Assembly: GCF_009617585.1 (NCBI RefSeq)
Contig: NZ_WIXI01000050.1
Span: 186,001 to 250,000, forward strand
DNA length: 64,000 nucleotides
Source: Endobacterium cereale
GTDB taxonomy: Bacteria; Pseudomonadota; Alphaproteobacteria; Rhizobiales; Rhizobiaceae
Reading direction: 5' to 3'
In this document: positions 42,089 to 51,515 of the stretch, piece after piece
Numbering within the stretch: the stretch's first letter is position 1
Layout: every line of letters begins with the position of its first letter
The notes under the pieces: generated by a model
Database searches by the model: none
Told to the model about the DNA's origin: nothing
Seen by the model: only the letters and a program-made list of their open reading frames with translations
Made by a program: the position numbers and the translations under genes

Positions 42089-43828
42089 TCAATAAACGTC
42101 ACGCAGGTAACGTTTGTCCCGCTTGAGGCCTGCCATGTAGTCCGCAGCCTTCTCCGCCGTCATGCCGCCATGCTCGGCGATAATGTCGCCAAGGGCGGTA
42201 TCGACATCGCGGGCCATGCGGCTGGCATCGCCGCAGACATAGAAGGATGCGCCTTCTTCCAGCCAGGAAAACAGCGCCTTGCCGTTTTCCCGCATGCGGG
42301 TCTGGACATAGATCTTGGCGTCCTGATCGCGCGAGAAGGCGAGGTCGAGGCGGGTGAGGAGACCATCGCGGCTCATCGTCGACAGCTCGTCTTCGTAGAT
42401 GAAATCGCTGTCGCGGCGCTGGTCGCCGAAAAACAACCAGTTGCGGCCCTCAGCGCCACGGGCGCGGCGTTCCTGCAGGAAGGCGCGGAAAGGCGCAATG
42501 CCGGTGCCCGGTCCGACCATGATCATCGGTGCATTGTCGTCAGCCGGGACACGAAACGCCTTGTTCTGCGAAACGAAGATGCCGGCGCTTGCGCCTTCTG
42601 CGACACGATCGGCCAGATGGGTCGAGCATACGCCGCCACGCTCGCGATTGGCGGCGTGGTAACGGACGCTGGCGATGGTCAGGTGGACGTGGCCGTCGGC
42701 CTCTTTCGGGCTGGATGAGATCGAGTAGGCGCGGTGTTGCAGCGGCTTCAGCAGGCCGACAAATTCCGCAGCGCCCAGACCACCCTCGGCAATGAGCGAA
42801 ACGAGGTCGAGACTGTCCTTGCTCCAGAGGAAGGCATCCAGTGCCTCCTTGTCGCCGTTGCGGACGATGTGGGTCAGTTCTTCGTGGCCGGCACGGCGCT
42901 CGACTTCGGCGATCAAATCGCGTGACGGCGTCGAAATCTCGTACTGATTCGAAAGCAGCGCATGAAGCGGCGAACCGTTGACTTCTGTATCCGACGACGC
43001 GCCAAGCTTTTCGATCAACAGATCGACCAGCGCCGGGTCGTTGACCGGTATGACGCCGAGCGCATCTCCGGCTTCATAGGTCAGGCCGCTATCGCCGAGA
43101 TCGAACTCGAAATGGCGGATTTCCTTGCTCGAGGTCGAGCCGGACAGGCGGCGGTTGACGGCCACTGTCGATCCGTAGGGGTTCTTGCGGCTCCAGCCGC
43201 TCTGCTCACGCGCCGGCGCGGGCACCGTGGCAGCCGTAACGGTGGCGGGCTTTTCCGAAGCAAGCGGCAGGGTTTCTCCGAGCCACGCGGCGGCGGCATC
43301 CTCGAAATCGATATCGCAATCGAGCCGGGTGGTGATGCGTGTCGCGCCCAGTTGTTCAAGGCGGGTATCGATCAGCTTGCCGGCCTGGCAAAAACCGTCA
43401 TAGCCGGTATCACCCAGCGCCAGCACGGCGAATTTCAGGCTTTCGAGGCGCGGCGCGCTGTCGGCCGATAATGCTTCCCAGAAAAGCTGGGCATTGTCCG
43501 GCATCTCGCCCTCGCCATAGGTCGAGGTGACGATGACGAGATGGCGCATTGTCGCCAGTTGCGCCATGTCGATGTCATCCAGCCCATGCACTTCCGGCGC
43601 CATGCCGAGGTTTTTGGCTGCGGCCGCGGCATCCATCGCCACCTGTTCGGCATTGCCGGTCTGGGTGCCGTAGAGGATGTGGATGGGTTGGCTGGCACCG
43701 GCGGCCGGTGCGCTCGCCGTGCTTTCGCCGGCAAGCAGGCGCGAGTTGAGACCGGCCATGAAGCCGGAGAGCCAGGCGCGCTGGTCGCTGTTGAAGGGAG
43801 CGTCCTCTGGGATATGCGGGATCATCAT
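42089..43828 (-). CDS. CysJ-like diflavin reductase (NADPH, FAD, FMN)
   Basis: A 579-residue protein built like sulfite reductase flavoprotein CysJ. After a ~45-residue N-terminus comes a flavodoxin domain (YGTQTGNAEQVA; STYGEGEMPDNA; ALGDTGYDGFCQ). It is followed by the FAD domain (RAYSISSSP, GGVCSTHLAD) and the NADPH domain (MVGPGTGIAPFRAFLQER, VCGDASRMARDV) with a C-terminus KRYLRDVY like that of CysJ. It moves electrons from NADPH through FAD to FMN and on to a partner. No CysI is in the window. The gene 28 bp upstream is a glutamate-synthase-like protein, which makes that protein the natural partner candidate. Two adjacent ATGs (43828, 43825) are possible starts. Confidence 0.85.
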   Translation of the reverse strand: MMIPHIPEDAPFNSDQRAWLSGFMAGLNSRLLAGESTASAPAAGASQPIHILYGTQTGNAEQVAMDAAAAAKNLGMAPEVHGLDDIDMAQLATMRHLVIVTSTYGEGEMPDNAQLFWEALSADSAPRLESLKFAVLALGDTGYDGFCQAGKLIDTRLEQLGATRITTRLDCDIDFEDAAAAWLGETLPLASEKPATVTAATVPAPAREQSGWSRKNPYGSTVAVNRRLSGSTSSKEIRHFEFDLGDSGLTYEAGDALGVIPVNDPALVDLLIEKLGASSDTEVNGSPLHALLSNQYEISTPSRDLIAEVERRAGHEELTHIVRNGDKEALDAFLWSKDSLDLVSLIAEGGLGAAEFVGLLKPLQHRAYSISSSPKEADGHVHLTIASVRYHAANRERGGVCSTHLADRVAEGASAGIFVSQNKAFRVPADDNAPMIMVGPGTGIAPFRAFLQERRARGAEGRNWLFFGDQRRDSDFIYEDELSTMSRDGLLTRLDLAFSRDQDAKIYVQTRMRENGKALFSWLEEGASFYVCGDASRMARDVDTALGDIIAEHGGMTAEKAADYMAGLKRDKRYLRDVY

Positions 43829-43856
43829 TGTCCGGGTTTCACGATCTTGACATCTG

Positions 43857-46800
43857 TCATCTTGCCGCCGCGAGGCTGCCGATGGCCTTTGCTGCAAACA
43901 TTTCCTCGAAGCTCGGGATATGCCCGATCTTCTCGCGGTTGCTCTCCGTCTGCTGGATGATCCATCCATAGGTGCCGGGGCTGTCGATCGACAGCGTGTT
44001 GCGGCCGGCCAGTGCCTGCCGATAATCCGACAGCCGCTTTTCCGAGACGAGAACCGCGAGGTCCTGGTCGTCGTAATCGGCAATCGCCTCACGGGCATAA
44101 CGCGACAGCTTTTGCATCAGCGCGTAATCCTCGGTGAGGATCAGGTTGCGCACCGCCTTTTCGACAGCCGGTTCGGAGGGTCCGAGCGCATTCGGTACGC
44201 GGGCGATGGCGAGTGACTGCGCCATGGAAAGGACGGTGTAATTGTTCAGGAGCGTGAACATGTCCTGCGTGTCCGTCTCGCCTTGGCCCGGCGCCTTGCC
44301 GTTGAGGATCGGCCGGCGGTCTCGGTAGGCGAGCTTGAACTTGCGCACCTGATGGCCAGCAAGCGCCGTCGAGAGTTCCTCGATCAGGTCCTTGCGGGTT
44401 TTCGCCTTCAGGATGGATGCGCTGTCCTGATAAAGCAGCAGCGCGCGCGGCAGGCCGTAAACGAAATTCGAGCGTTCGCTTTCGAAATTGTCGAGCAGCC
44501 AGCGCGCCTTTGCCGAACCTGTCGCCTCCATATGCCATTCCAGCATCATGCGGATCGCATCCGCATGGAAGGCGGCGTGCGGGTCGTTCTGGTCGGCAAG
44601 CGAGCCGATGAGCACGGAATCGTGGCTCACCTTCTTCGGCAGGTCGCCATAAGGATCGTATTGATAGAAGAAGCCGCCACTCATGCCGTTGCCGACACCC
44701 TTGCCGAAGGAGCCGAGATTGAGAACGGCGCCGTTGGTCATATATTCGCAGCAGAAATCGCCGACGCCCTCGACCACAGCGGTGGAGCCGGAATTGCGCA
44801 CGGCAAACCGGTCACCGGCCTGACCTTCGACGAATAGCCGGCCGCCGGTGGCGCCGAACAGGGCAAAGTTGCCGATCAGCACGTTGCCGCCGGCTTCGAG
44901 CGAACCGCCGCCCGGCGCGCGGACGGAAATCGTGCCGCCATTAGCGCTCTTGCCGACGCCATCATTGCAGGTGCCGGTGTGGGTCATCATCATGCCGTCG
45001 TTGCAGAAGGCGCCGTAGGACTGGCCTGCGGAACCGGATGTGGCGATCCTGACCGAGCCCGCATCAAGGAAACTGCGGCCGCGCTTGTCCTGCCTGACGG
45101 CCGGCAGGTGACGCGTGTCATCCTCGCCCAGTTCGTGATTGAGCATGCGCTCGATATCGACGGCAAGCTGGCCGCCGACACTCTTGTGGCGGTTGCTGAG
45201 GTGGTAATTGCCGCCGAGCTCGACCACTGGCAGCCCGCCGTCGATCAGTGCCGAGCGCACCATGTCGATGAAGGCATCATCGACGGCGTAATCCTTTTCC
45301 ATATAGACCGGATCGGTGATCTTCACCTCCTCGACAACCTGCAGCATCGCGCGGAGGTCAAGCTGCCCGACGCTGGACGGATGGTCGAGAAGGTGAAGAA
45401 GATCGCTGCGCCCACGCGCTTCGCGCAGGGACCTGAAGCCGAGCGAGGCAAGGATTTCGCGGGTCTCGTGGGCAATGTTCAGCAGATACTGTGCCAAAGC
45501 GCGCGGGTCGCCATCGAACACTTCCGCATTGGTGGTGAGGCCCGCCGGGCACTTGATGTTGCAGTTCTTGGCCATGACGCATTTCAGCATCATCAGCGCC
45601 GTCGTGCCGAATTCGAAACTGTCGCCACCGAGAAGCGCCGACTTGACGACGTCGCTGGCCGTCTGGTGCGCGCCGGAGCAACGCAGCAGCACCTTCTGGC
45701 GCAGGCCGTTGGCGCAAAGCGCCTGATGCACTTCGGCGATGCCGATTTCGGCCGCGCGTCCGGTATATTTCAGGCTGGTGACGGCGGCGGCACCGGTGCC
45801 GCCGGTATTGCCGGCAACATTGATGACATCCGCGCCCGCCTTGGCGACGCCAACCGCGATCGTGCCGATCCCTTCAGACGAGACCAGCTTGACGATGACA
45901 CGAACGCGTGCCGCCTTGCAGTCATGGATCAGCTGCGCCAGATCCTCGATCGAATAGGTGTCGTGATGCGGAGGAGGCGAGACGAGTTCCACACCCGGCG
46001 TACCGCCACGGGCAGCCGCGATCTCCACCGTCACCTTGGCCGCCGGCAACTGGCCGCCTTCGCCGGGCTTGGCGCCCTGGCCGATCTTGATCTCCAGCTC
46101 TTCCAGCATCGGGTCAGCGAGATAACCGGCCCAGATGCCGAAACGGCCCGACGCGAACTGCTTGATGCGCGAGGCGCGGATGGTGCCGTAGCGGGAAATG
46201 TGCTCGCCGCCTTCGCCTGAGTTCGACATGCCGCCCACCATGTTGGTGCCATGGGCAACTGCTTCGTGGGCATTGGAGACGAGTGCGCCGTGGCTCATGG
46301 CGCCGGATGCCAGCAGCGGCGTGATTTCACTTGCCGGCTGCACATCATCCAGCGCGATGCCGGCGGGAGCAGAGCCGAGAAGCTTCAGATAGGCAAGGGC
46401 TTGACCCGCTGCCTGAACGGCCAGCGCGCCGCCTTCCAGCCAGTGGCCCAGAATGTCAGTTCCGAAGCGGGCTACAAGAGACTGTCCAAGGGCTGCAAGC
46501 CGGGCCAGATCGCCACCCTGCGGGCCGGTCAGTGTCAGGCGGAACGTATCGTCGGGCAGAGCTTCGCAGCCAAGTCCACGTACGAGAAAGCCATTATTGC
46601 CCTTCCGGGAAAAGCGCTTCATCTCCTTGCGGAAATCATCCGGCGCGGTGGCGTAGGAAACATCGGCCGGAAATGCCAGCACGTCGCGAAGGGCGGCGGG
46701 GCGGCGGGCGCGTTCTTCAGTCATCATGCGCGCGAAGGCGCGGTAACCGGGTGTGATGGAAAAGCGGTTGATCGCTTCCACCGACAAGCGGTCATAGCTG

Positions 46801-49349
46801 TTATTGGCATAGGCCGCATCATCGATGCCGAAAGCATCATCCAGACGGTTGAGCGTCAGCAGACGCAGGAAAGGATCTTCCTCACCATCCGGTTCGGAGA
46901 ATGTTACCTTTTCCTCGGTCATATCGACAAAGCCGCGCACAGCCGTTGTGCCGAAAGAATGACCGGCGCCTTCGGCACGTTCCTTGAACAGGCCAAGCAG
47001 CGGAATGTCGTCCTCGCTCTTCACCGTCAGCGCCTTGGCGTGCCAGTCGGCGACGGCCTGGGCGATGACCTTGAAGTCGACGCCGCCGACCGGTGTCCTG
47101 ACGTTGGGGAAGTAACGCTTCAGCACCGGATCGTTGGTGTCGAGAAAGTTCGGCTCGAAAAATTCGCCGCTGACATAACTTTCGGCGGTGCAGAGGCCGA
47201 CCTTGCCCATGGTCTTCATCAGCGACTTTTCCGCTGCCTTGGCAAAACGCTTGAAGGCCTTGTCGGCTTCCGCGCCGAATTTCTCCTCGGCGCGAAACTG
47301 CACGCCGAGCGGATAAACCGCGGAGGCGCCGAAACCGAGGGCCGCCGCAACATGGTGCGACGACGAGATCTGTCCGCTTTCGACCACGAGCGAGACCCGC
47401 AGGCGCGCGCCTTCCTCGATGAGCTTCTGGTTGATTGCCGAAACGACGAGGATCATCGGCAGCGCTGCGCGGTCGCGCGCCACATGCCGGTCCGTGACGA
47501 TGGCGATGCCACCTTCTCCACGGGCGAAGGCAGCGATCGCGTCGCAGAGCTTGCCGATGCCGGCCTCAAGCGCATGCGCATTAGGCTCGGCATCGTCGAG
47601 TACAGGCGTGTAGAGCATGTCGAACCGGCGAACCGGCGTCTCGGACTGATCACGCAGTTTCAGCATGTCGAGATGGGTGAGGATTGGCGACGGAACGACG
47701 ATCTGCCGTGCAGCCTTTACGCCGATATTTGGCTTTGCACCGAGCGCGATGCGCAGCGTCATGCCGTCGGCTTCGCGAATGCTGTCGAGCGGCGGATTGG
47801 TGACCTGAGCGAAACGCTGCGAGAAATATTTGGCGACGCCGCCTTCCTGATCGGACAGCGCGTTGATGGCATTGCCATACCCCATGGCGGAGATTTTTTC
47901 CGCGCCGGTGGCCAGCATCGGGTCCATCAGGAACTTGAAGCTTTCCTGATTATGGGAATAGGCCACGTAACGCTGGTGGCGTTCGAGATCGCCATTGTAG
48001 CGCAGCGGCGAGCCCTGCGCTTCTGCCGGGATATCCGGCAGGTCGGAAAGGCGCACGCGCGCCTCGACCAGCAGATCGCGGTATGGCCTGCGCGACGCCA
48101 GCATGTCCAGAGCTTCGATCGTGCCATAGGCGCGCTTTTCGACGTGGTCGTAAACCAGCATGCCACCGGCCTCAATACGGCCGCGATTGAGCACGGTTTC
48201 CGGCGGGAAGGCGATCTGGCCGGCTTCCGACATCACGCAGAGATATTCTTGTGTCTCCACCGTGCGCAACGGCCGCAGGCCGAGACGGTCGAGACGCGCG
48301 CCGATGACATCGCCATTGCCGAAGATCAGTGCGGCCGGGCCGTCGTTCTTTTCCTCATAGAGCGAGAAATATTCGAGCATGGCTGCAATATCGGCCGATA
48401 GCGTATCGTCATTTTCCCAGGCCGGCGGCATCATCGAGACGACGGCCGTGACGAGGTCAAGACCATCTTCCAGCACGCGTGACTGCAGGGTCTGATCGAG
48501 GCGGCAACTGTCCGACTGGCCCTTCGGGCGAATGATCGAAGCGTTCTTGGCGGCGGCAATGGCTGCTTCCGACAGACGGTTCTTGCGGTCGGTGTTCAGT
48601 TCGCCATTGTGCGCCATCTGGCGGAAGGGCTGCGCCATGGAGGGGTGCGGATCGGTGTTGGTGGAAAACCGCGTGTGAAAATACATGGTGTGGATCGTGT
48701 GATCCGGATCCACGAGATCACGGAAATAGGGGATGACCTCGTCCGAGTTCAGTCGCCCCTTCAAAACCTGGGTTCGTGCGCTGAGCGAGATCGGGTAAAG
48801 GCCGGCAAGCTCTGCCCGTGTATAGGCATCAGCCTCGATTTCGAGCAGGGCATTGTGGATACGGAAATCGAATTCCGCCAGCGAGGCGGTTTCGCTGTGA
48901 CAGCCGAAGACCCATTGGCGGATGGTTAGCTGGTGGCGAACGGCAGCGGGCCGGATGACGTCGTTATCGACCGGCACATCGCGCTTTAAGAAAATTGCAA
49001 ACCCCTGCGCGGCAAGAGCGGTCTCAACCACACGCTCGGCTTCCGCATGGAATGTCGGATCGGCCGGCAGGAAAAAATTGCCAACACCAAAACGGCGTGG
49101 CTGGAGATCGGTGAGTCCGGTCAGCTTGCGAAAGAAGCCCAGAGATAGGTCCGCAGAAATACCCGCTCCATCGCCCACGCCCTCGGCGGACATGCCGCCA
49201 CGGTGTGGAACGGCACAGAGAGCCTCATGTCCTTTGATAAGGACGTCATGAGTCTGGATGCCGTCTTTCCGGGTTATAAACCCGACGCCACAGCTGCTTT
49301 TTTCCATGGCAGGATCGTAAAGACCGAAGGGCGTCGCACTCGATTCCAT
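43857..49349 (-). CDS. Atypical glutamate synthase large-subunit-like protein (1830 residues)
   Basis: Domains in order: an N-terminal glutamine amidotransferase type 2 domain with likely nucleophile Cys20 after a 19-residue propeptide (KSSCGVGF) and AHNGELNT; the central domain; an FMN/2-oxoglutarate domain (PPPHHDTYSIEDLAQLIHD, KLVSSEGIGTIAVGVAKAGADVI); and a GXGXG domain near residues 1440-1560. Standard GltB is about 1500-1570 residues; here an extra ~170 residues follow the normal C-terminus. The 3Fe-4S cysteines are Cys1257, Cys1263 and Cys1267, that is C-x5-C-x3-C, where normal enzymes have C-x5-C-x4-C, and the usual DGGTGA reads NTGGTGA. No GltD gene is adjacent; a diflavin reductase is. 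GGAGGTGA precedes the ATG. It may make glutamate or act on another amide donor/acceptor pair. Confidence 0.82.
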   Translation of the reverse strand: MESSATPFGLYDPAMEKSSCGVGFITRKDGIQTHDVLIKGHEALCAVPHRGGMSAEGVGDGAGISADLSLGFFRKLTGLTDLQPRRFGVGNFFLPADPTFHAEAERVVETALAAQGFAIFLKRDVPVDNDVIRPAAVRHQLTIRQWVFGCHSETASLAEFDFRIHNALLEIEADAYTRAELAGLYPISLSARTQVLKGRLNSDEVIPYFRDLVDPDHTIHTMYFHTRFSTNTDPHPSMAQPFRQMAHNGELNTDRKNRLSEAAIAAAKNASIIRPKGQSDSCRLDQTLQSRVLEDGLDLVTAVVSMMPPAWENDDTLSADIAAMLEYFSLYEEKNDGPAALIFGNGDVIGARLDRLGLRPLRTVETQEYLCVMSEAGQIAFPPETVLNRGRIEAGGMLVYDHVEKRAYGTIEALDMLASRRPYRDLLVEARVRLSDLPDIPAEAQGSPLRYNGDLERHQRYVAYSHNQESFKFLMDPMLATGAEKISAMGYGNAINALSDQEGGVAKYFSQRFAQVTNPPLDSIREADGMTLRIALGAKPNIGVKAARQIVVPSPILTHLDMLKLRDQSETPVRRFDMLYTPVLDDAEPNAHALEAGIGKLCDAIAAFARGEGGIAIVTDRHVARDRAALPMILVVSAINQKLIEEGARLRVSLVVESGQISSSHHVAAALGFGASAVYPLGVQFRAEEKFGAEADKAFKRFAKAAEKSLMKTMGKVGLCTAESYVSGEFFEPNFLDTNDPVLKRYFPNVRTPVGGVDFKVIAQAVADWHAKALTVKSEDDIPLLGLFKERAEGAGHSFGTTAVRGFVDMTEEKVTFSEPDGEEDPFLRLLTLNRLDDAFGIDDAAYANNSYDRLSVEAINRFSITPGYRAFARMMTEERARRPAALRDVLAFPADVSYATAPDDFRKEMKRFSRKGNNGFLVRGLGCEALPDDTFRLTLTGPQGGDLARLAALGQSLVARFGTDILGHWLEGGALAVQAAGQALAYLKLLGSAPAGIALDDVQPASEITPLLASGAMSHGALVSNAHEAVAHGTNMVGGMSNSGEGGEHISRYGTIRASRIKQFASGRFGIWAGYLADPMLEELEIKIGQGAKPGEGGQLPAAKVTVEIAAARGGTPGVELVSPPPHHDTYSIEDLAQLIHDCKAARVRVIVKLVSSEGIGTIAVGVAKAGADVINVAGNTGGTGAAAVTSLKYTGRAAEIGIAEVHQALCANGLRQKVLLRCSGAHQTASDVVKSALLGGDSFEFGTTALMMLKCVMAKNCNIKCPAGLTTNAEVFDGDPRALAQYLLNIAHETREILASLGFRSLREARGRSDLLHLLDHPSSVGQLDLRAMLQVVEEVKITDPVYMEKDYAVDDAFIDMVRSALIDGGLPVVELGGNYHLSNRHKSVGGQLAVDIERMLNHELGEDDTRHLPAVRQDKRGRSFLDAGSVRIATSGSAGQSYGAFCNDGMMMTHTGTCNDGVGKSANGGTISVRAPGGGSLEAGGNVLIGNFALFGATGGRLFVEGQAGDRFAVRNSGSTAVVEGVGDFCCEYMTNGAVLNLGSFGKGVGNGMSGGFFYQYDPYGDLPKKVSHDSVLIGSLADQNDPHAAFHADAIRMMLEWHMEATGSAKARWLLDNFESERSNFVYGLPRALLLYQDSASILKAKTRKDLIEELSTALAGHQVRKFKLAYRDRRPILNGKAPGQGETDTQDMFTLLNNYTVLSMAQSLAIARVPNALGPSEPAVEKAVRNLILTEDYALMQKLSRYAREAIADYDDQDLAVLVSEKRLSDYRQALAGRNTLSIDSPGTYGWIIQQTESNREKIGHIPSFEEMFAAKAIGSLAAAR

Positions 49350-49371
49350 ATGTCACCTCCAAGAGAAATAA

Positions 49372-49414
49372 GTCAGTTGTGCTGACCTAAAATAACAAGA
49401 TATAATGAGTCAAG
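49372..49414 (-). promoter_or_regulatory. Candidate promoter and operator of the glutamate-synthase-like operon
   Basis: On the minus strand CTTGAC (49409-49414) is a good rhizobial -35; 17 bp later TTTAGG (49386-49391) is a weak -10. Immediately downstream GTCAG-N5-CTGAC (49372-49386) forms a small inverted repeat overlapping the expected transcription start. The poor -10 suggests help from an activator. Confidence 0.35.
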
Positions 49415-49580
49415 TTTAAAAGATTGTGCGCCGCAACACCCTGTTGAAGTCTTGAGCGGCGTCGTGTCCAAATCGGACTAAGCGCCGCGGGGTGAAATCC
49501 GCATAGCAACTGCGTGCCGATCACAGCGTTGCGGGTATTTGATCGGGGCAGGTCTCCGAATTTCGGCCATGTCAACGGCA

Positions 49581-50208
49581 GACATGATCCCGCGCGACTT
49601 CCATAAGGATGCGGTCGAAAGCTAGTTGTTCGGCATCGGTGCGGAGAGCGACACGGTTGGTTCCAGCGAATTTTGCATGGGCCATGCGACCAGCCGCAAG
49701 ACCCCTGCTTTGCCTGGATGCGGGCCACTTTCATCCGACCGAAGTCGTTTCCGACAAGCTGTCTTCCATGCTGCAATTCGTCGATGAAGTGCTGCTGCAT
49801 GTATCGCGTCCGGTGCGCTGGGATAGCGATCATGTCGTGCTGTTCGATGACGAGTTGCAAGTTATCGCCAACGAACTGATCCGTGGCGATGCGCTTTCCA
49901 AGGTCAATATCGGCCTCGACTTCTTCGATACCGGCATCAATCGTTTTGCGGCCTGGGTGATCGGTACGTGCAACATGCGCAAGGCACTTTTGCGTGCCCT
50001 TCTGGAACCTGCAGCCGAACTGCAGAAGGCTGAAGCCCTGCGTGATTTTACGGCGCGGCTTGCGATGATGGAAGAAGCCAAATCAATGCCATGGTCCGCC
50101 ATCTGGGATTTCTATTGCCTCAGCAGAAATGTGCCGGTCGGGATCGCCTGGCTGGATGAGGTCAGAACTTATGAACGCAACGTGCTGAGCGAACGAAAGG
50201 CCGCATGA
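49581..50208 (+). pseudogene. rhaA: Decayed L-rhamnose isomerase gene, C-terminal part only
   Basis: The sequence encodes the last ~205 residues of RhaA: DFHKDAVES, then LFGIGAESDTVGSSEFCMGHATSRK, then LLCLDAGHFHPTEVVSDKL and a tail matching E. coli RhaA. Two lesions break it: a TAG stop at 49623-49625 where relatives have Lys (ESKLFG), and a one-base insertion in the C-run at 49702-49705 that shifts the frame before the DAGHFHPTE motif. The first ~240 residues are absent, and upstream lies the promoter of an unrelated divergent gene. Downstream of the shift the frame is open for ~165 codons, so decay is recent or the deletion is. Rhamnose use by this route should be blocked unless another isomerase exists. 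Confidence 0.85.
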
Positions 50209-51059
50209 TCATGACACAGCATACCGCAAATTCCTGGTTCGTAACCGCGATGGTGAAGGCCACTTCGGACATGTGGCTGAAGGGCTGGGACGAACGCAAT
50301 GGCGGCAATCTAAGTTTGCGTCTCCTGCCGGAGGACGTTGCCCCCTATCTGGCGCAGTGGTCGGCAAACAGGACTGCTCCGATCAGCGATCCGGTCCCCG
50401 AACTGGCAGGCCAGTATTACATCGTCACCGGAACTGGCAAATATTTCCGAAATGTCCAGCTCGATCCTGCATCGAACCTTGGTATCGTACAGGTCGCGGC
50501 CGATGGTGCATCGGTGAAGGTTCTCTGGGGCTATGCTGACGGCGGGGCGCCCACGTCGGAGCTCGCTTCACATCTGAAGTCGCATGCTGTCCGCCAGACA
50601 GTCAGCAACGGCGCCGATCGTGTGATAATGCACTGCCACGCCACCAATCTTCTGGCGCTGACCTATGTCCTCGATCTCGATCCGGCCAATGTGACACGGG
50701 CATTGTGGGAGTCCAGCACCGAGTGTCTTGTCGTCTTTCCGAAAGGGGTCGGCACGATGAACTGGCTGGTTCCGGGGACGGATACGATCGGCGATGCGAC
50801 TGCTAGGGAAATGGCCAGACACACTCTGGTCATGTGGCCATTCCACGGCATCTTCGGGTGCGGCGAAACGCTTGATGAAGCTTTTGGCCTGATCGACACA
50901 GCCGAAAAGGCGTCTGAAGTCCTGGTCAAAGTCCTTTCCATGGGAGGTGCTCGGCAGACGATGACAACGCAGAACCTGATTGATCTGGCTGCCCGCTTTG
51001 GTGTCGATCCCTTGCCGGAAGCCATGGCGATCGAACATTGGCGACTGGCCGGCGAATAG
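50205..51059 (+). CDS. rhaD: Rhamnulose-1-phosphate aldolase
   Basis: A 284-residue class II (zinc) aldolase of the RhaD type, splitting L-rhamnulose 1-phosphate into dihydroxyacetone phosphate and L-lactaldehyde. The zinc ligands His143, His145 (MHCHATN) and His214 (WPFHG) and the catalytic Glu119 (PTSEL) are present. GWDERNGGNLSLRL and KYFRNVQLDPASNLG match E. coli RhaD closely. The start at 50205 overlaps the rhaA stop (ATGA); an ATG at 50211 is equally possible and would put the zinc residues at the same numbers as in E. coli. The gene looks intact although rhaA before it is broken, and no kinase or transporter for rhamnose is nearby. Confidence 0.88.
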   Translation: MIMTQHTANSWFVTAMVKATSDMWLKGWDERNGGNLSLRLLPEDVAPYLAQWSANRTAPISDPVPELAGQYYIVTGTGKYFRNVQLDPASNLGIVQVAADGASVKVLWGYADGGAPTSELASHLKSHAVRQTVSNGADRVIMHCHATNLLALTYVLDLDPANVTRALWESSTECLVVFPKGVGTMNWLVPGTDTIGDATAREMARHTLVMWPFHGIFGCGETLDEAFGLIDTAEKASEVLVKVLSMGGARQTMTTQNLIDLAARFGVDPLPEAMAIEHWRLAGE

Positions 51060-51230
51060 GTGAGACCGTTCATCCTTAAACGTGAGACCGCGTATGCCAA
51101 AGCAGCGGCGCACATTCTTGGGCCGTCATCGCGATGAGGTGCGTGTCTGCTGTTCGTCGCTGTGCAAAACTGCCGAAAGGGCAGCGGTTGCGATCCGGGG
51201 TTCGTCAGGTTGTCTCTGTAGACAGAGCAG

Positions 51231-51305
51231 TGGCTGGGGCGCCAGGATTCGAACCTGGGAATGCCGGTACCAAAAACCGGTGCCTTACCGCTTGGCGACG
51301 CCCCA
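51231..51305 (-). tRNA. tRNA-Gln (anticodon TTG)
   Basis: Read on the minus strand, the acceptor stem TGGGGCG pairs with CGCCCCA and the encoded CCA end is present. The T-arm contains GGTTCGAATCC. The anticodon stem CCGGT/ACCGG carries the loop TTTTGGT with anticodon TTG, reading CAA (and CAG by wobble) glutamine codons. The length is 75 bases including CCA. No neighbouring integrase or direct-repeat att site was seen. Confidence 0.95.
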
Positions 51306-51515
51306 TCAATGACCGGGTTCATGTTGCGAAAAACAAGGATTCGCGCTCCGGATCAAAGCGGTGCCACCCATTAGCAAAGCTTTGTCACATCGGCAATCCG
51401 CAAGGCGTTGCTTTTTTGCGTAAAGGTTCAGCCTGGGGATAATGATCCGCGGTTGTTGTTCAGGCGCCCTGATCTGCAGTCCGGGGCCTGAGCAAGTTCG
51501 TTTTGCGCGCACCCT

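Noticed and set aside
46251..48401. 716-codon open frame on the plus strand
   Set aside because: It lies wholly opposite the glutamate-synthase-like gene, has arginine/alanine-rich composition with no family motif, and reflects GC-rich antisense codon structure.
51231..51305. tRNA-Gln as an integration site for a genomic island
   Set aside because: No integrase, no repeated tRNA 3' end and no composition break was seen on either side; the neighbours are an rhaD gene and a copper operon.
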